Part shown: in pieces, positions 1-5,168 of the stretch
Position numbering within the stretch: position 1 is the stretch's first letter
Layout: each line of letters opens with the position of its first letter
Assembly: GCA_016195615.1 (NCBI GenBank)
Contig: JACPZF010000021.1
Coordinates: 1-5,259 of the forward strand
Source: Candidatus Gottesmanbacteria bacterium
GTDB lineage: Bacteria > Patescibacteriota > Microgenomatia > JACPZF01
Direction of reading: 5' to 3'
Length of the DNA: 5,259 bases
Translations under genes and position numbers: made by a program
Notes under the pieces: model-generated
The model's input: the letters and a program-made list of their open reading frames with translations, nothing else
Told to the model about the DNA's origin: nothing
Database searches by the model: none

Positions 1-111
1 GATACCTCGCCACTGGCAGCGTTTTTTAAGGCATAGGATATTCCCCCTATCTCCATAAGTACTCATGAGTGAAGGATAAATCCAGCCGATGTTTAAAGAT
101 AATTTTGTCAT
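1..111 (-). CDS. gatD: GatD, glutamine amidotransferase subunit of lipid II isoglutaminyl synthase (N-terminal 37 codons, cut by window edge)
   Basis: GatD releases ammonia from glutamine and passes it to MurT, which amidates the D-glutamate of the lipid II stem peptide at the cytoplasmic membrane. Only 37 codons are visible. The peptide begins MTKLSLNIGWIYPSLM and continues with YGDRGNIL at residues 19-26 and LKKR at 28-31. The GatD/CobB-CobQ-like family typically starts this way, with a YP..M..YGDRGNI pattern. The ATG (111-109) overlaps the TGA of murT (110-108) as ATGA, a sign of translational coupling and of equimolar subunit production. No strong Shine-Dalgarno is seen before it, which fits coupling. 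The catalytic Cys and His of the amidotransferase lie beyond the window, so integrity cannot be judged. The murT neighbour makes the call firm despite the short fragment. Confidence 0.88.
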   Translation of the reverse strand, partial: MTKLSLNIGWIYPSLMSTYGDRGNILCLKKRCQWRGI

Positions 112-1640
112 AATATTTTTTTACCAATTAAAATCTTTCTCACCTCCAGCATTGCGGAATAGGTTGGTAAAATATAAAGAGTTTCTTTTTCAGGAAGTTG
201 TTCTAGACCGATTTTAATTGCTTTTTCCAGACTTTCTTCGACAATGAAATTGTTTGATTGTTTTATTGTTTCATTTCTACTTTTTACTTTTGACTTGTGC
301 TTTTGACTTTTGACTTTTGCCTGCCCGCCGAAGTCTTGACGAAGGCGGGACTTTTGACGTTCTCCAGAATACTTTAGCCTTACAGCCATATCGTAAGCTC
401 TGTCACCAGAAACAAACAAATCTACACCCGCGTGCAGCATCTCAAAATCCACATCCCAAATCCAGCTGACATCGCGTCCATCAGGAATGCGGTCGTTTAA
501 AACAAAAAGTATTTCCCTTGCTCCCTCATTAATAACCGTTCGCAGAGACTCGTTAAACCCAGCGGGGTTTTTAGACAAAAAGATTCTTACTTTTTTAAGA
601 GCGATGATAAATTCCTCTTGTCTTCCGAAAGCCGGTTTAAAATCGTTTAAGTATTCTTTTATTTCCTTTTCCAAAAGACCTAAATGTAAAAGGGTTAAAA
701 CGGCCGCGAGCGTGTTATAACGGTTATAAACACCTGGTAAAAGTTCTTGCCAGCTACTAAGGTTGGTAGCTGGTCTTTTTCTTCCGCAAGAAGGACAATG
801 CCAATGCCCCAGATGAGAGTAGAACACACCATCATAAATAAGTTTAGCTCCACAGCGGAGACAAAAAGTGGAATCAGTAGCATCCTCTGTTTTTTCCAAA
901 AATAGTTTCTCATCCTCTAAGCCAAAATAGAAAACTTTGGCTTTTTTCGAAATTCCCAATTCTGCAATTTGCGGATCATCAGCATTAAGAATTAAGGTTG
1001 TATTCGGAGATAATGTTTCTAGGACCTCGTTCCATTTTCTGGCTATTATATCGACTTCACCGTAGCGATCGAGTTGGTCGCGAAAGAGATTTAATAAAAC
1101 AACAATTAGTTTTTTATTACTATTTATTCCGTCATTCTGGCCCCTCGGTCCTGAGCCCCTCGGTCCTGAGCTCGGGGTCGAAAGACTCGGGGTCGAAGGA
1201 CTTGTCCAGAATCGATTCTGGAGTCGCTCCGCTCCCCAGAATGACGCCAAATTATCTATCACTATGGGCAGTGTGGCTTCATCTACTTCAAAAATAGCGT
1301 CGTCGGCCTCTATTTTCCCCAAAAGGTTTGACTTAAGAATAAACGCTGAGACCAGGCCGTTTAGCAAATTAGCGCCTGACTCATTGTGAATAACTTTTTT
1401 GCCTTTTTTTTCAAGAACCGTTTGGATCATTTTGGAAGTCGTGGTTTTGCCATTGGTTCCGGCAATAAGAATAATTTTGTCTTTAATCTGTTTGCTGAAA
1501 TAGAACAAAATGTCCGGGTAGAAATATAAAGCGATATGCCCAGGCCAAGTCGAACCGTGGCCCAAATTAAGCGTTTGACTAAGAAACGAAATTGTTCTGC
1601 CAATTATGATAAGAAGAGAAACTCTGATCGTGTTTATCAT
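108..1640 (-). CDS. murT: MurT, Mur-ligase subunit of lipid II isoglutaminyl synthase, with two repeat-derived insertions
   Basis: MurT uses ATP to activate the D-Glu carboxylate of lipid II, and ammonia from GatD then converts it to D-isoglutamine. Visible landmarks are an N-terminal GSTWPGHIAL (29-38), a Mur-ligase P-loop GTNGKTTTSK (61-70), VDEATLP (119-125), LLNLFRDQLDRYGE (182-195) and LILNADDP (216-223). A four-cysteine zinc ribbon follows (C260, C263, C282, C285), then a C-terminal DUF1727-type domain with KNPAGFNE (357-364) and DGRDVSWIWD (387-396). In Gram-positive MurT an aspartate of this last region completes the GatD catalytic triad. Characterised MurT proteins have roughly 440 residues and this one has 510. 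The extra length sits at about 132-172 and 427-464, where the DNA is repetitive. The start ATG lies 3 nt after the htpX stop. No frameshift is seen, and all core motifs are present, so it is probably functional. Confidence 0.93.
   Translation of the reverse strand: MINTIRVSLLIIIGRTISFLSQTLNLGHGSTWPGHIALYFYPDILFYFSKQIKDKIILIAGTNGKTTTSKMIQTVLEKKGKKVIHNESGANLLNGLVSAFILKSNLLGKIEADDAIFEVDEATLPIVIDNLASFWGAERLQNRFWTSPSTPSLSTPSSGPRGSGPRGQNDGINSNKKLIVVLLNLFRDQLDRYGEVDIIARKWNEVLETLSPNTTLILNADDPQIAELGISKKAKVFYFGLEDEKLFLEKTEDATDSTFCLRCGAKLIYDGVFYSHLGHWHCPSCGRKRPATNLSSWQELLPGVYNRYNTLAAVLTLLHLGLLEKEIKEYLNDFKPAFGRQEEFIIALKKVRIFLSKNPAGFNESLRTVINEGAREILFVLNDRIPDGRDVSWIWDVDFEMLHAGVDLFVSGDRAYDMAVRLKYSGERQKSRLRQDFGGQAKVKSQKHKSKVKSRNETIKQSNNFIVEESLEKAIKIGLEQLPEKETLYILPTYSAMLEVRKILIGKKIL
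249..272. repeat. Three tandem octamers ATTGTTTN in murT
   Basis: ATTGTTTG (249-256), ATTGTTTT (257-264) and ATTGTTTC (265-272) form a tandem array with 8-bp period. It encodes part of the TIKQSNNF segment near residues 457-464. Because 24 bp is a multiple of three, three whole octamers keep the frame, whereas a single-copy change would break it. The array borders the heptamer repeats and belongs to the same insertion. Confidence 0.75.
287..358. repeat. CTTTTGA heptamer repeats flanking the GC-rich palindrome in murT
   Basis: CTTTTGA occurs at 287-293, 300-306 and 307-313, with a variant CTTTTGC at 314-320. After the palindrome another CTTTTGA follows at 351-357. The encoded peptide is rich in Lys, Ser, Gln and Val (KVKSQKHKSKVKSR, 442-455), unlike any conserved MurT segment. 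The heptamer on both sides suggests the palindrome entered an existing heptamer array. Confidence 0.82.
321..350. repeat. GC-rich palindromic repeat inside murT
   Basis: CCCGCC (324-329) and GGCGGG (344-349) form inverted ends around a 14-nt centre. The element interrupts a run of CTTTTGA heptamers and is much richer in GC than its flanks. In the murT frame it gives SRLRQDFGGQA at residues 431-441. As far as I recall, similar GC-rich hairpins and this type of peptide recur in many Patescibacteria proteins, but I could not check this here. Confidence 0.75.
1131..1245. repeat. 115-bp imperfect palindromic element inserted in frame in murT
   Basis: The element begins GTCATTCTGG (1131-1140) and ends with the exact inverse CCAGAATGAC (1236-1245). 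Inside are two tandem copies of a 15-mer, CCCCTCGGTCCTGAG (1141-1155, 1156-1170), then two near-identical copies of another, CTCGGGGTCGAAAGA/CTCGGGGTCGAAGGA (1171-1185, 1186-1200). The second 15-mer is a degenerate inverse of the first, with the centre of symmetry at GAGCTC (1168-1173). A 16-bp perfect palindrome CCAGAATCGATTCTGG (1206-1221) joins this large arm pair to a smaller hairpin (1213-1243). In the murT frame it encodes about residues 132-170, including two SGPRG units (158-167). No flanking direct repeat and no transposase are seen. It looks like a non-autonomous palindromic repeat. Confidence 0.88.
1213..1243 (-). repeat. Small hairpin forming the distal part of the murT palindromic element
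   Basis: On the minus strand ATTCTGGGGAG and CTCCAGAAT pair as a nine-base stem with a two-base GG bulge, closing an eight-base loop CGGAGCGA. The motif ATTCTGG/CCAGAAT occurs four times in the whole element (1134, 1206, 1215, 1236), so the element is best read as two adjoining palindromes sharing the same ends. Confidence 0.7.
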
Positions 1641-1643
1641 TTA

Positions 1644-2552
1644 CTAAGCCGTCTGCTCTAGAGCCTTGATTCTATCAGAAATCGGAGGATGGGTGTCAAA
1701 TAGATGGGAAAACCAGCCGACAAATTCGTGTCCTTTGTCTTTGAAGGGATTACAAAAGTAAAGATGGGCTGTTGCTTTATTGGCCGCTTCCAAAGGTTCT
1801 TCGTCGCTAGCTATTTTTTTCAAAGCATTGATTAAACCGCTCGGCTGTCTTGTCAGCATGACGCTTCCGGAATCGGCTAAAAACTCCCGCCTTCGGGAGA
1901 TCGCAAGTTGAATTAGCTGGCCGATTATCGGTGAAAAAAGAGCCGCTAAGATGGCTACGATGAAAACGATGCCCTGCAGGCCGCTTCTGTCTTCTCGCTC
2001 ATCTCGATTGCCCCACCATAAGCTTCGCATAAACCAATCTGACAATAAAGCGACTATACCTATTAATATAGCCACAATCGCCATCAGCCTCGTATCATAG
2101 TTTCGCACGTGGCTTAGTTCATGGCCGATTACCCCTTCCAATTCCGTCCGCGTCAATTTCGATAGGAGCCCGGTGGTTGCGCAAACAACCGCGTGCTCGG
2201 GATCTCTGCCTGTCGCAAAAGCATTAGGAGCACTGTCATCTATGACGTACAACTTAGGCATAGGAAGCTGGGCGACCAGACAGAGATTTTCACAAACGGT
2301 AAAAAACATAAAATTCTTTTTTTTGTCGGCCGGCCTGGCTCCGGATAAACCAAGAATGACTTTATCGCCATAATAGAAACTTCCGAGACTGGCAAGGCCT
2401 GAAAAAATTAAAGCCATCCCTATCCAACCAGCGCCAAAGTCCAAGGCCTTGGCAAAAAGATAGACCATGGCGGTGATAAAGAAAACAAATAAAACCATGA
2501 TCAGCCAGGATTTGCGTTTGTTGGCGTCGACTTGTTCGTAGATGTTTAACAT
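1644..2552 (-). CDS. htpX: HtpX-like M48 family membrane zinc metalloprotease
   Basis: This is a membrane-embedded zinc endopeptidase of family M48B, whose members degrade misfolded or damaged membrane proteins. The 302 residues match the usual HtpX length. Hydrophobic segments lie near 16-36 and 41-60, then again near 157-178 and 193-218. The conserved NAFATGRDPEHAVV stretch is at 110-123. The zinc site is HELSH at 144-148, and the third ligand is probably E223 in RREFLAD (221-227). THPP at 287-290 is the usual C-terminal family motif. The ATG lies 2 nt after the lemA stop and only a weak GGG-type ribosome site precedes it, so translation is probably coupled to lemA. M48 protease genes are often found beside lemA, which supports both calls. 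The substrate here is unknown. The symbol is given by family, and orthology to E. coli htpX is not proven. Confidence 0.93.
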   Translation of the reverse strand: MLNIYEQVDANKRKSWLIMVLFVFFITAMVYLFAKALDFGAGWIGMALIFSGLASLGSFYYGDKVILGLSGARPADKKKNFMFFTVCENLCLVAQLPMPKLYVIDDSAPNAFATGRDPEHAVVCATTGLLSKLTRTELEGVIGHELSHVRNYDTRLMAIVAILIGIVALLSDWFMRSLWWGNRDEREDRSGLQGIVFIVAILAALFSPIIGQLIQLAISRRREFLADSGSVMLTRQPSGLINALKKIASDEEPLEAANKATAHLYFCNPFKDKGHEFVGWFSHLFDTHPPISDRIKALEQTA

Positions 2553-2554
2553 GC

Positions 2555-3148
2555 TTAACCCAGATCCACTTTCGGCGTTTTGGTATCTTGGGAAGAAACC
2601 GCAAGGTAATCTTTTCCTTCTGGCATTTCTAAACCTTCTTCTGGCGTGAAATTCAAAAACTTGGCTACCAAATTCGATGGAAAAACTCTTAATTTGATAT
2701 TGTAATCAGCCACTAAATCGATCAGAGTTCTTCTTGCGTACATGACTTTATTCGCCGTATCTCTTAACTCATCCATTAGTTCTTGCGTTGGTCCGGCCGC
2801 CTGAAGCTGCGGTGTGCTTTCAAAAACCGCTCTAATCGGAGCTATGGCTTGCAGCAATTGGTTACTGACGTCCATTAATTTCTTGGCGCTTTGCCCTTTG
2901 TTTAAGACATCCAACACCGCTTTTCTCGCCTGGGTGATTTTATCCAAAGCTACTTGCTCGTGTTTCATGTAGCCTTTGACTGACTCGATTAAATTCGGGA
3001 TAAGGTCAGCCTGACGTTTAAGTTGATTGCCTATTTCCTGGATCGAGGCGGTGATTCTGGTTTTAGTCGAGACTAAATCGTTATAGACACTCCAGATGTA
3101 AAGCAAAATTGCACCTAAAGCCACAATGGCCACAATTAACATGTTCAT
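2555..3148 (-). CDS. lemA: LemA family membrane-anchored protein
   Basis: LemA proteins have one N-terminal membrane helix followed by an elongated helical domain. Their biochemical role is poorly defined. From the ATG at 3148 the protein has 197 residues. Residues 3-20 are hydrophobic (MLIVAIVALGAILLYIW region). The family core LKRQADLIPNLIESVKGY is at about 43-60, followed by a long helical stretch. YN and VFPSNLVAKFLNF (about 155-167) is the typical LemA C-terminal motif, and a short polar tail ends the protein. An in-frame GTG at 3157 would add three residues, but it lies inside the sequence AGGAGGTGA, which is an excellent Shine-Dalgarno 6 nt before the ATG at 3148. The ATG is therefore the better start. 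Another ATG at 3142 is less well spaced. It is followed 2 nt later by the HtpX-like protease gene, a common arrangement for this family. Confidence 0.93.
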   Translation of the reverse strand: MNMLIVAIVALGAILLYIWSVYNDLVSTKTRITASIQEIGNQLKRQADLIPNLIESVKGYMKHEQVALDKITQARKAVLDVLNKGQSAKKLMDVSNQLLQAIAPIRAVFESTPQLQAAGPTQELMDELRDTANKVMYARRTLIDLVADYNIKLRVFPSNLVAKFLNFTPEEGLEMPEGKDYLAVSSQDTKTPKVDLG

Positions 3149-3153
3149 ACTTT

Positions 3154-3162
3154 TCACCTCCT
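3154..3162 (-). promoter_or_regulatory. Strong Shine-Dalgarno that sets the lemA start
   Basis: The minus strand reads AGGAGGTGA here, a nine-base match to the complement of the conserved 16S rRNA 3' end. It ends 6 nt before the ATG at 3148 (GGAGG itself is 8 nt away). The possible GTG start at 3157 lies within this sequence and so cannot use it. It is the strongest ribosome site in the window, which suggests lemA is translated independently of polX and more strongly. Confidence 0.85.
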
Positions 3163-3179
3163 CTATTTATTCTACCTAC

Positions 3180-4943
3180 TCAGACTTGATTATACAACAA
3201 CCATTGCCGAAATTTTTCGTAACTTTGGGTATTAACAATATCTTTAGCCGTCGCCCAGCCGCGTCTGGCTACCGCGACGCCAAATTTCATAACCGCCAAT
3301 TGGTCCATCGCATGACTATCGGTATCGATAATTATTTTCACCCCGGCTTTTAGCGCCTGCCGAACCAGTGTGTCGGGAAGATCCAGGCGGTTAGGCCAGG
3401 CATTAATTTCTAAGGCCTTGTTATGCTCTTTGCAAAATTTAAAGATTTGCGGCCAATCAGCATCCAGACTCTCGCGCTGATTTAAAAGTCTTCCCGTCGG
3501 ATGGCCTAAAATACGTACCTTGGGATGGGATAAGCTTTTTAAAATGCGTTCGGTTATTTTGGCTTTAGGTTGGGTGAAAGAGGAATGAACCGAGGCAATG
3601 GCACCGTCTAATAGACTTAGGGATTTTTCATCAAGCGCTAACTGCCCGTCGGCTAAGATATCGATTTCTAAAAGTTTAAAAAGATGGACCTTTTCCGTTT
3701 TTTCCACCCGGTCAATCTCATTGTTTCTTTTTAAAATCAGATGATAATTTTGCTCGGGCGTGTGATTGGTAATACTCGGGTTGTGTTCAGCTAAACCCAG
3801 ATATTCATAGCCCAGGCTTTTGGCTTTTTGGGCCATTTCGGGAATGGAATTTCCGCCGAGATCATGTGATGGTTCAATATTAAAAGAGCTGTGAGTATGC
3901 AAATCGCCTTTAATGTCTTTTAATTCCACCAGTTTCGGCAGTTCTCTTTTTACCGCCAATTCGATTTCTCCCTTATCTTCCCTCATTTCCGGCGGAATCC
4001 ACTGCATGCCTATGGTTTCGTAGAATTCTTCCTCCGTAGGTATCTGGTATGACTTGAGGCCTTTTTTTATCCCGTGCTCTGAGAGTGATAATCCTTTACT
4101 TAAAGCATAAGTCCTTAAGCGAATATTATGCTCTTTTGAACCGGTAAAATGTTGTAACAAGGCGCCAAATCCCTCAGGCGGCTGTACCATTAAATCGACC
4201 TGTTTACCGCCGCTGGTTAAAAAAGAAGAGGTTTCGGGTCCGGCCTCAATGATTCTTTCCTTATAGGGATATTTGCCAAACCAAGAAATTACCTCTTTTG
4301 GGTTGTGGCTGGCTACCGCAAGATCGATATCGCCAATTGTTGCCACCATGCGCCGCAAACTTCCTAAGGTTTCAATCTGTTTAACAGCTTTACATTTTTT
4401 CATGTAGTCTATGACTTTTCCTGCAATTTCATAAGCAAAAGGCAAAACCATGCGCGCTGATTTTGTTCGTCCCTCACGATATTGCGCCAAAGCGTTTAAA
4501 ATTTCCTCTTGTGATTTTGTGCCGAAAGTGGGGATTTTGGCGATTTTCCCAAGTTTTGCGCCTTTTTCTAAATCATAAATAACGGTTTGGGGATTTTTTA
4601 ATTTTAAGATAGTTACGAGTTTAAAAGCGGTTTTCGGTCCGATCTTGGGAACTTGCAAAAGCGGAAAGACGCCTTCTGGAATGCCTTTTTTTATTTCGGC
4701 AAAATGCTTTACTTTTCCGGTTTTAAATAATTCTTCGAGACGAAGGGCAATGGTTTTCCCAATTCCCGGCAGTTCTTCGAGTTTGCCTTCGTCGTAGAGA
4801 TCCTTGGCTTCAGAGGTAGACTGTTCAATGGCATCTGCCGCTTTTTGATAGGCCAGCATTTGAAAATAAAATTTCTTTTCGTCTTTGATGCCGTAAGCCG
4901 CGGCTATTTCGCGAAAAAGCGACGCGATTTGGTTGTTATTCAT
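3180..4943 (-). CDS. polX: DNA polymerase X with C-terminal PHP exonuclease domain (PolX)
   Basis: Bacterial PolX fills short gaps in DNA repair, and its PHP domain supplies metal-dependent 3'-5' exonuclease and related activities. The 587 residues fit the usual length of about 570-590. An N-terminal 8-kDa-type region carries helix-hairpin-helix elements, LEELPGIGKTIALRLEEL (55-72) and LLQVPKIGPKTAFKL (95-109). The nucleotidyltransferase core has GSLRR (194-198), GDIDLAV with D205 and D207, a third carboxylate D250 in QVDLMV, and FTGSKEHN (266-273). The PHP domain starts at GDLHTH (346-351) and keeps H387, E426, H453, H481, D542 and H544, so both active sites look intact. The motif usually read as TDHS is AEHN here (385-388), and the usual SDG turn is replaced by a longer SHDLGG segment. 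No clear Shine-Dalgarno precedes the ATG. It is the first gene of the leftward cluster, 31 nt before lemA. Confidence 0.95.
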   Translation of the reverse strand: MNNNQIASLFREIAAAYGIKDEKKFYFQMLAYQKAADAIEQSTSEAKDLYDEGKLEELPGIGKTIALRLEELFKTGKVKHFAEIKKGIPEGVFPLLQVPKIGPKTAFKLVTILKLKNPQTVIYDLEKGAKLGKIAKIPTFGTKSQEEILNALAQYREGRTKSARMVLPFAYEIAGKVIDYMKKCKAVKQIETLGSLRRMVATIGDIDLAVASHNPKEVISWFGKYPYKERIIEAGPETSSFLTSGGKQVDLMVQPPEGFGALLQHFTGSKEHNIRLRTYALSKGLSLSEHGIKKGLKSYQIPTEEEFYETIGMQWIPPEMREDKGEIELAVKRELPKLVELKDIKGDLHTHSSFNIEPSHDLGGNSIPEMAQKAKSLGYEYLGLAEHNPSITNHTPEQNYHLILKRNNEIDRVEKTEKVHLFKLLEIDILADGQLALDEKSLSLLDGAIASVHSSFTQPKAKITERILKSLSHPKVRILGHPTGRLLNQRESLDADWPQIFKFCKEHNKALEINAWPNRLDLPDTLVRQALKAGVKIIIDTDSHAMDQLAVMKFGVAVARRGWATAKDIVNTQSYEKFRQWLLYNQV

Positions 4944-4991
4944 GCTACATTGACTGTTATAAGTCTATTTGTTATTATCCCTTGTACCTTA

Positions 4992-5020
4992 ATTATAGTT
5001 TAAAAATTAGAAATTAGAAA
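4992..5020 (-). promoter_or_regulatory. Candidate promoter for the polX-lemA-htpX-murT-gatD cluster
   Basis: On the minus strand a perfect TATAAT (4997-4992) lies in the AT-rich gap between polX and the tRNA. At a 17-nt spacing the upstream hexamer is TTTCTA (5020-5015), a poor -35 match. Transcription would start near 4985, giving a leader of about 42 nt to the polX ATG. A second weaker box, TATAAC (4961-4956), would give an almost leaderless message, which would fit the missing Shine-Dalgarno of polX. Sequence alone does not decide between them. Confidence 0.35.
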
Positions 5021-5024
5021 TTAG
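5004..5024. repeat. Three tandem copies of the heptamer AAATTAG
   Basis: AAATTAG occurs three times without mismatch at 5004-5010, 5011-5017 and 5018-5024, between the divergent polX and tRNA-Asp genes. It overlaps the expected -35 zone of the polX promoter candidate and lies directly upstream of the tRNA, so copy-number change could alter promoter spacing on either strand. It could also be neutral simple-sequence DNA. Confidence 0.9.
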
Positions 5025-5035
5025 TCATTGCGGTT

Positions 5036-5109
5036 GGGCTCGTGGTGTAGTGGCCTAACACGCGGCCCTGTCAAGGCCGAGATCGGCGGTTCGACTCCGC
5101 TCGGGCCCG
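5036..5109 (+). tRNA. tRNA-Asp (anticodon GTC)
   Basis: A full 74-nt cloverleaf can be folded by eye. The acceptor stem GGGCTCG (5036-5042) pairs with CGGGCCC (5102-5108), including one G-U pair. The D stem is GTG/CAC (5045-5047/5059-5061), with the conserved GG at 5052-5053 in the loop. The anticodon stem CGGCC/GGCCG (5063-5067/5075-5079) encloses CTGTCAA, giving anticodon GTC at 5070-5072, which reads aspartate codons. The variable loop is AGATC. The T arm is GGCGG-TTCGACT-CCGCT (5085-5101), closed by a G-U pair. The discriminator is G5109. The genome then reads CAT, so CCA is not encoded and must be added by a nucleotidyltransferase. It is divergent from polX and probably transcribed alone. 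Confidence 0.97.
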
Positions 5110-5168
5110 CATAAAGTAGATATAGCTCTTTAAAAACGAAATGTCAGGTTTTGTAGTATCCTAAAAGA
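5110..5168. other. Gap between tRNA-Asp and the rightward ORF, with a short inverted repeat at its right end
   Basis: This 59-bp AT-rich gap contains no convincing terminator or promoter. GTATC (5156-5160) and GATAC (5171-5175) form a five-base inverted repeat around ten bases, which extends into the start of the following ORF. It could be part of an insertion-sequence end or an operator for that ORF, or chance. Confidence 0.35.

Noticed and set aside
487..913. Short ORFs on either strand within murT
   Set aside because: They are out-of-frame shadows of the MurT zinc ribbon and C-terminal region, with no independent start signal.
1131..1245. CRISPR array or MITE with transposase-type ends
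   Set aside because: The repeats are contiguous without unique spacers, so it is not CRISPR. No target-site duplication is visible on the flanks, so a classical MITE cannot be supported.
1206..1245. Transcription terminator between or inside genes
   Set aside because: The hairpins lie inside the coding region and are not followed by a U run on the minus strand; murT continues past them.
998..1297. Plus-strand ORF of 99 codons through the murT palindrome
   Set aside because: It lies antisense within murT, has no ribosome site and no recognisable protein pattern. The SGSKDSGSKD part is just the other strand of the 15-mer repeats.
2362..2604. Minus-strand 80-codon ORF across the lemA/htpX junction
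   Set aside because: It overlaps two well-supported family genes in another frame and shows only out-of-frame shadow sequence.
4982..5010. Plus-strand promoter for tRNA-Asp (TTGTAC, 17 nt, AATTAG)
   Set aside because: The -35 match is fair but the -10 is weak, and it would start transcription well before the usual distance from the tRNA. Not strong enough to list.
5141..5164. ATG at 5141 as a start for the rightward ORF
   Set aside because: That frame meets TAA after seven codons and is not the frame of the downstream peptide.
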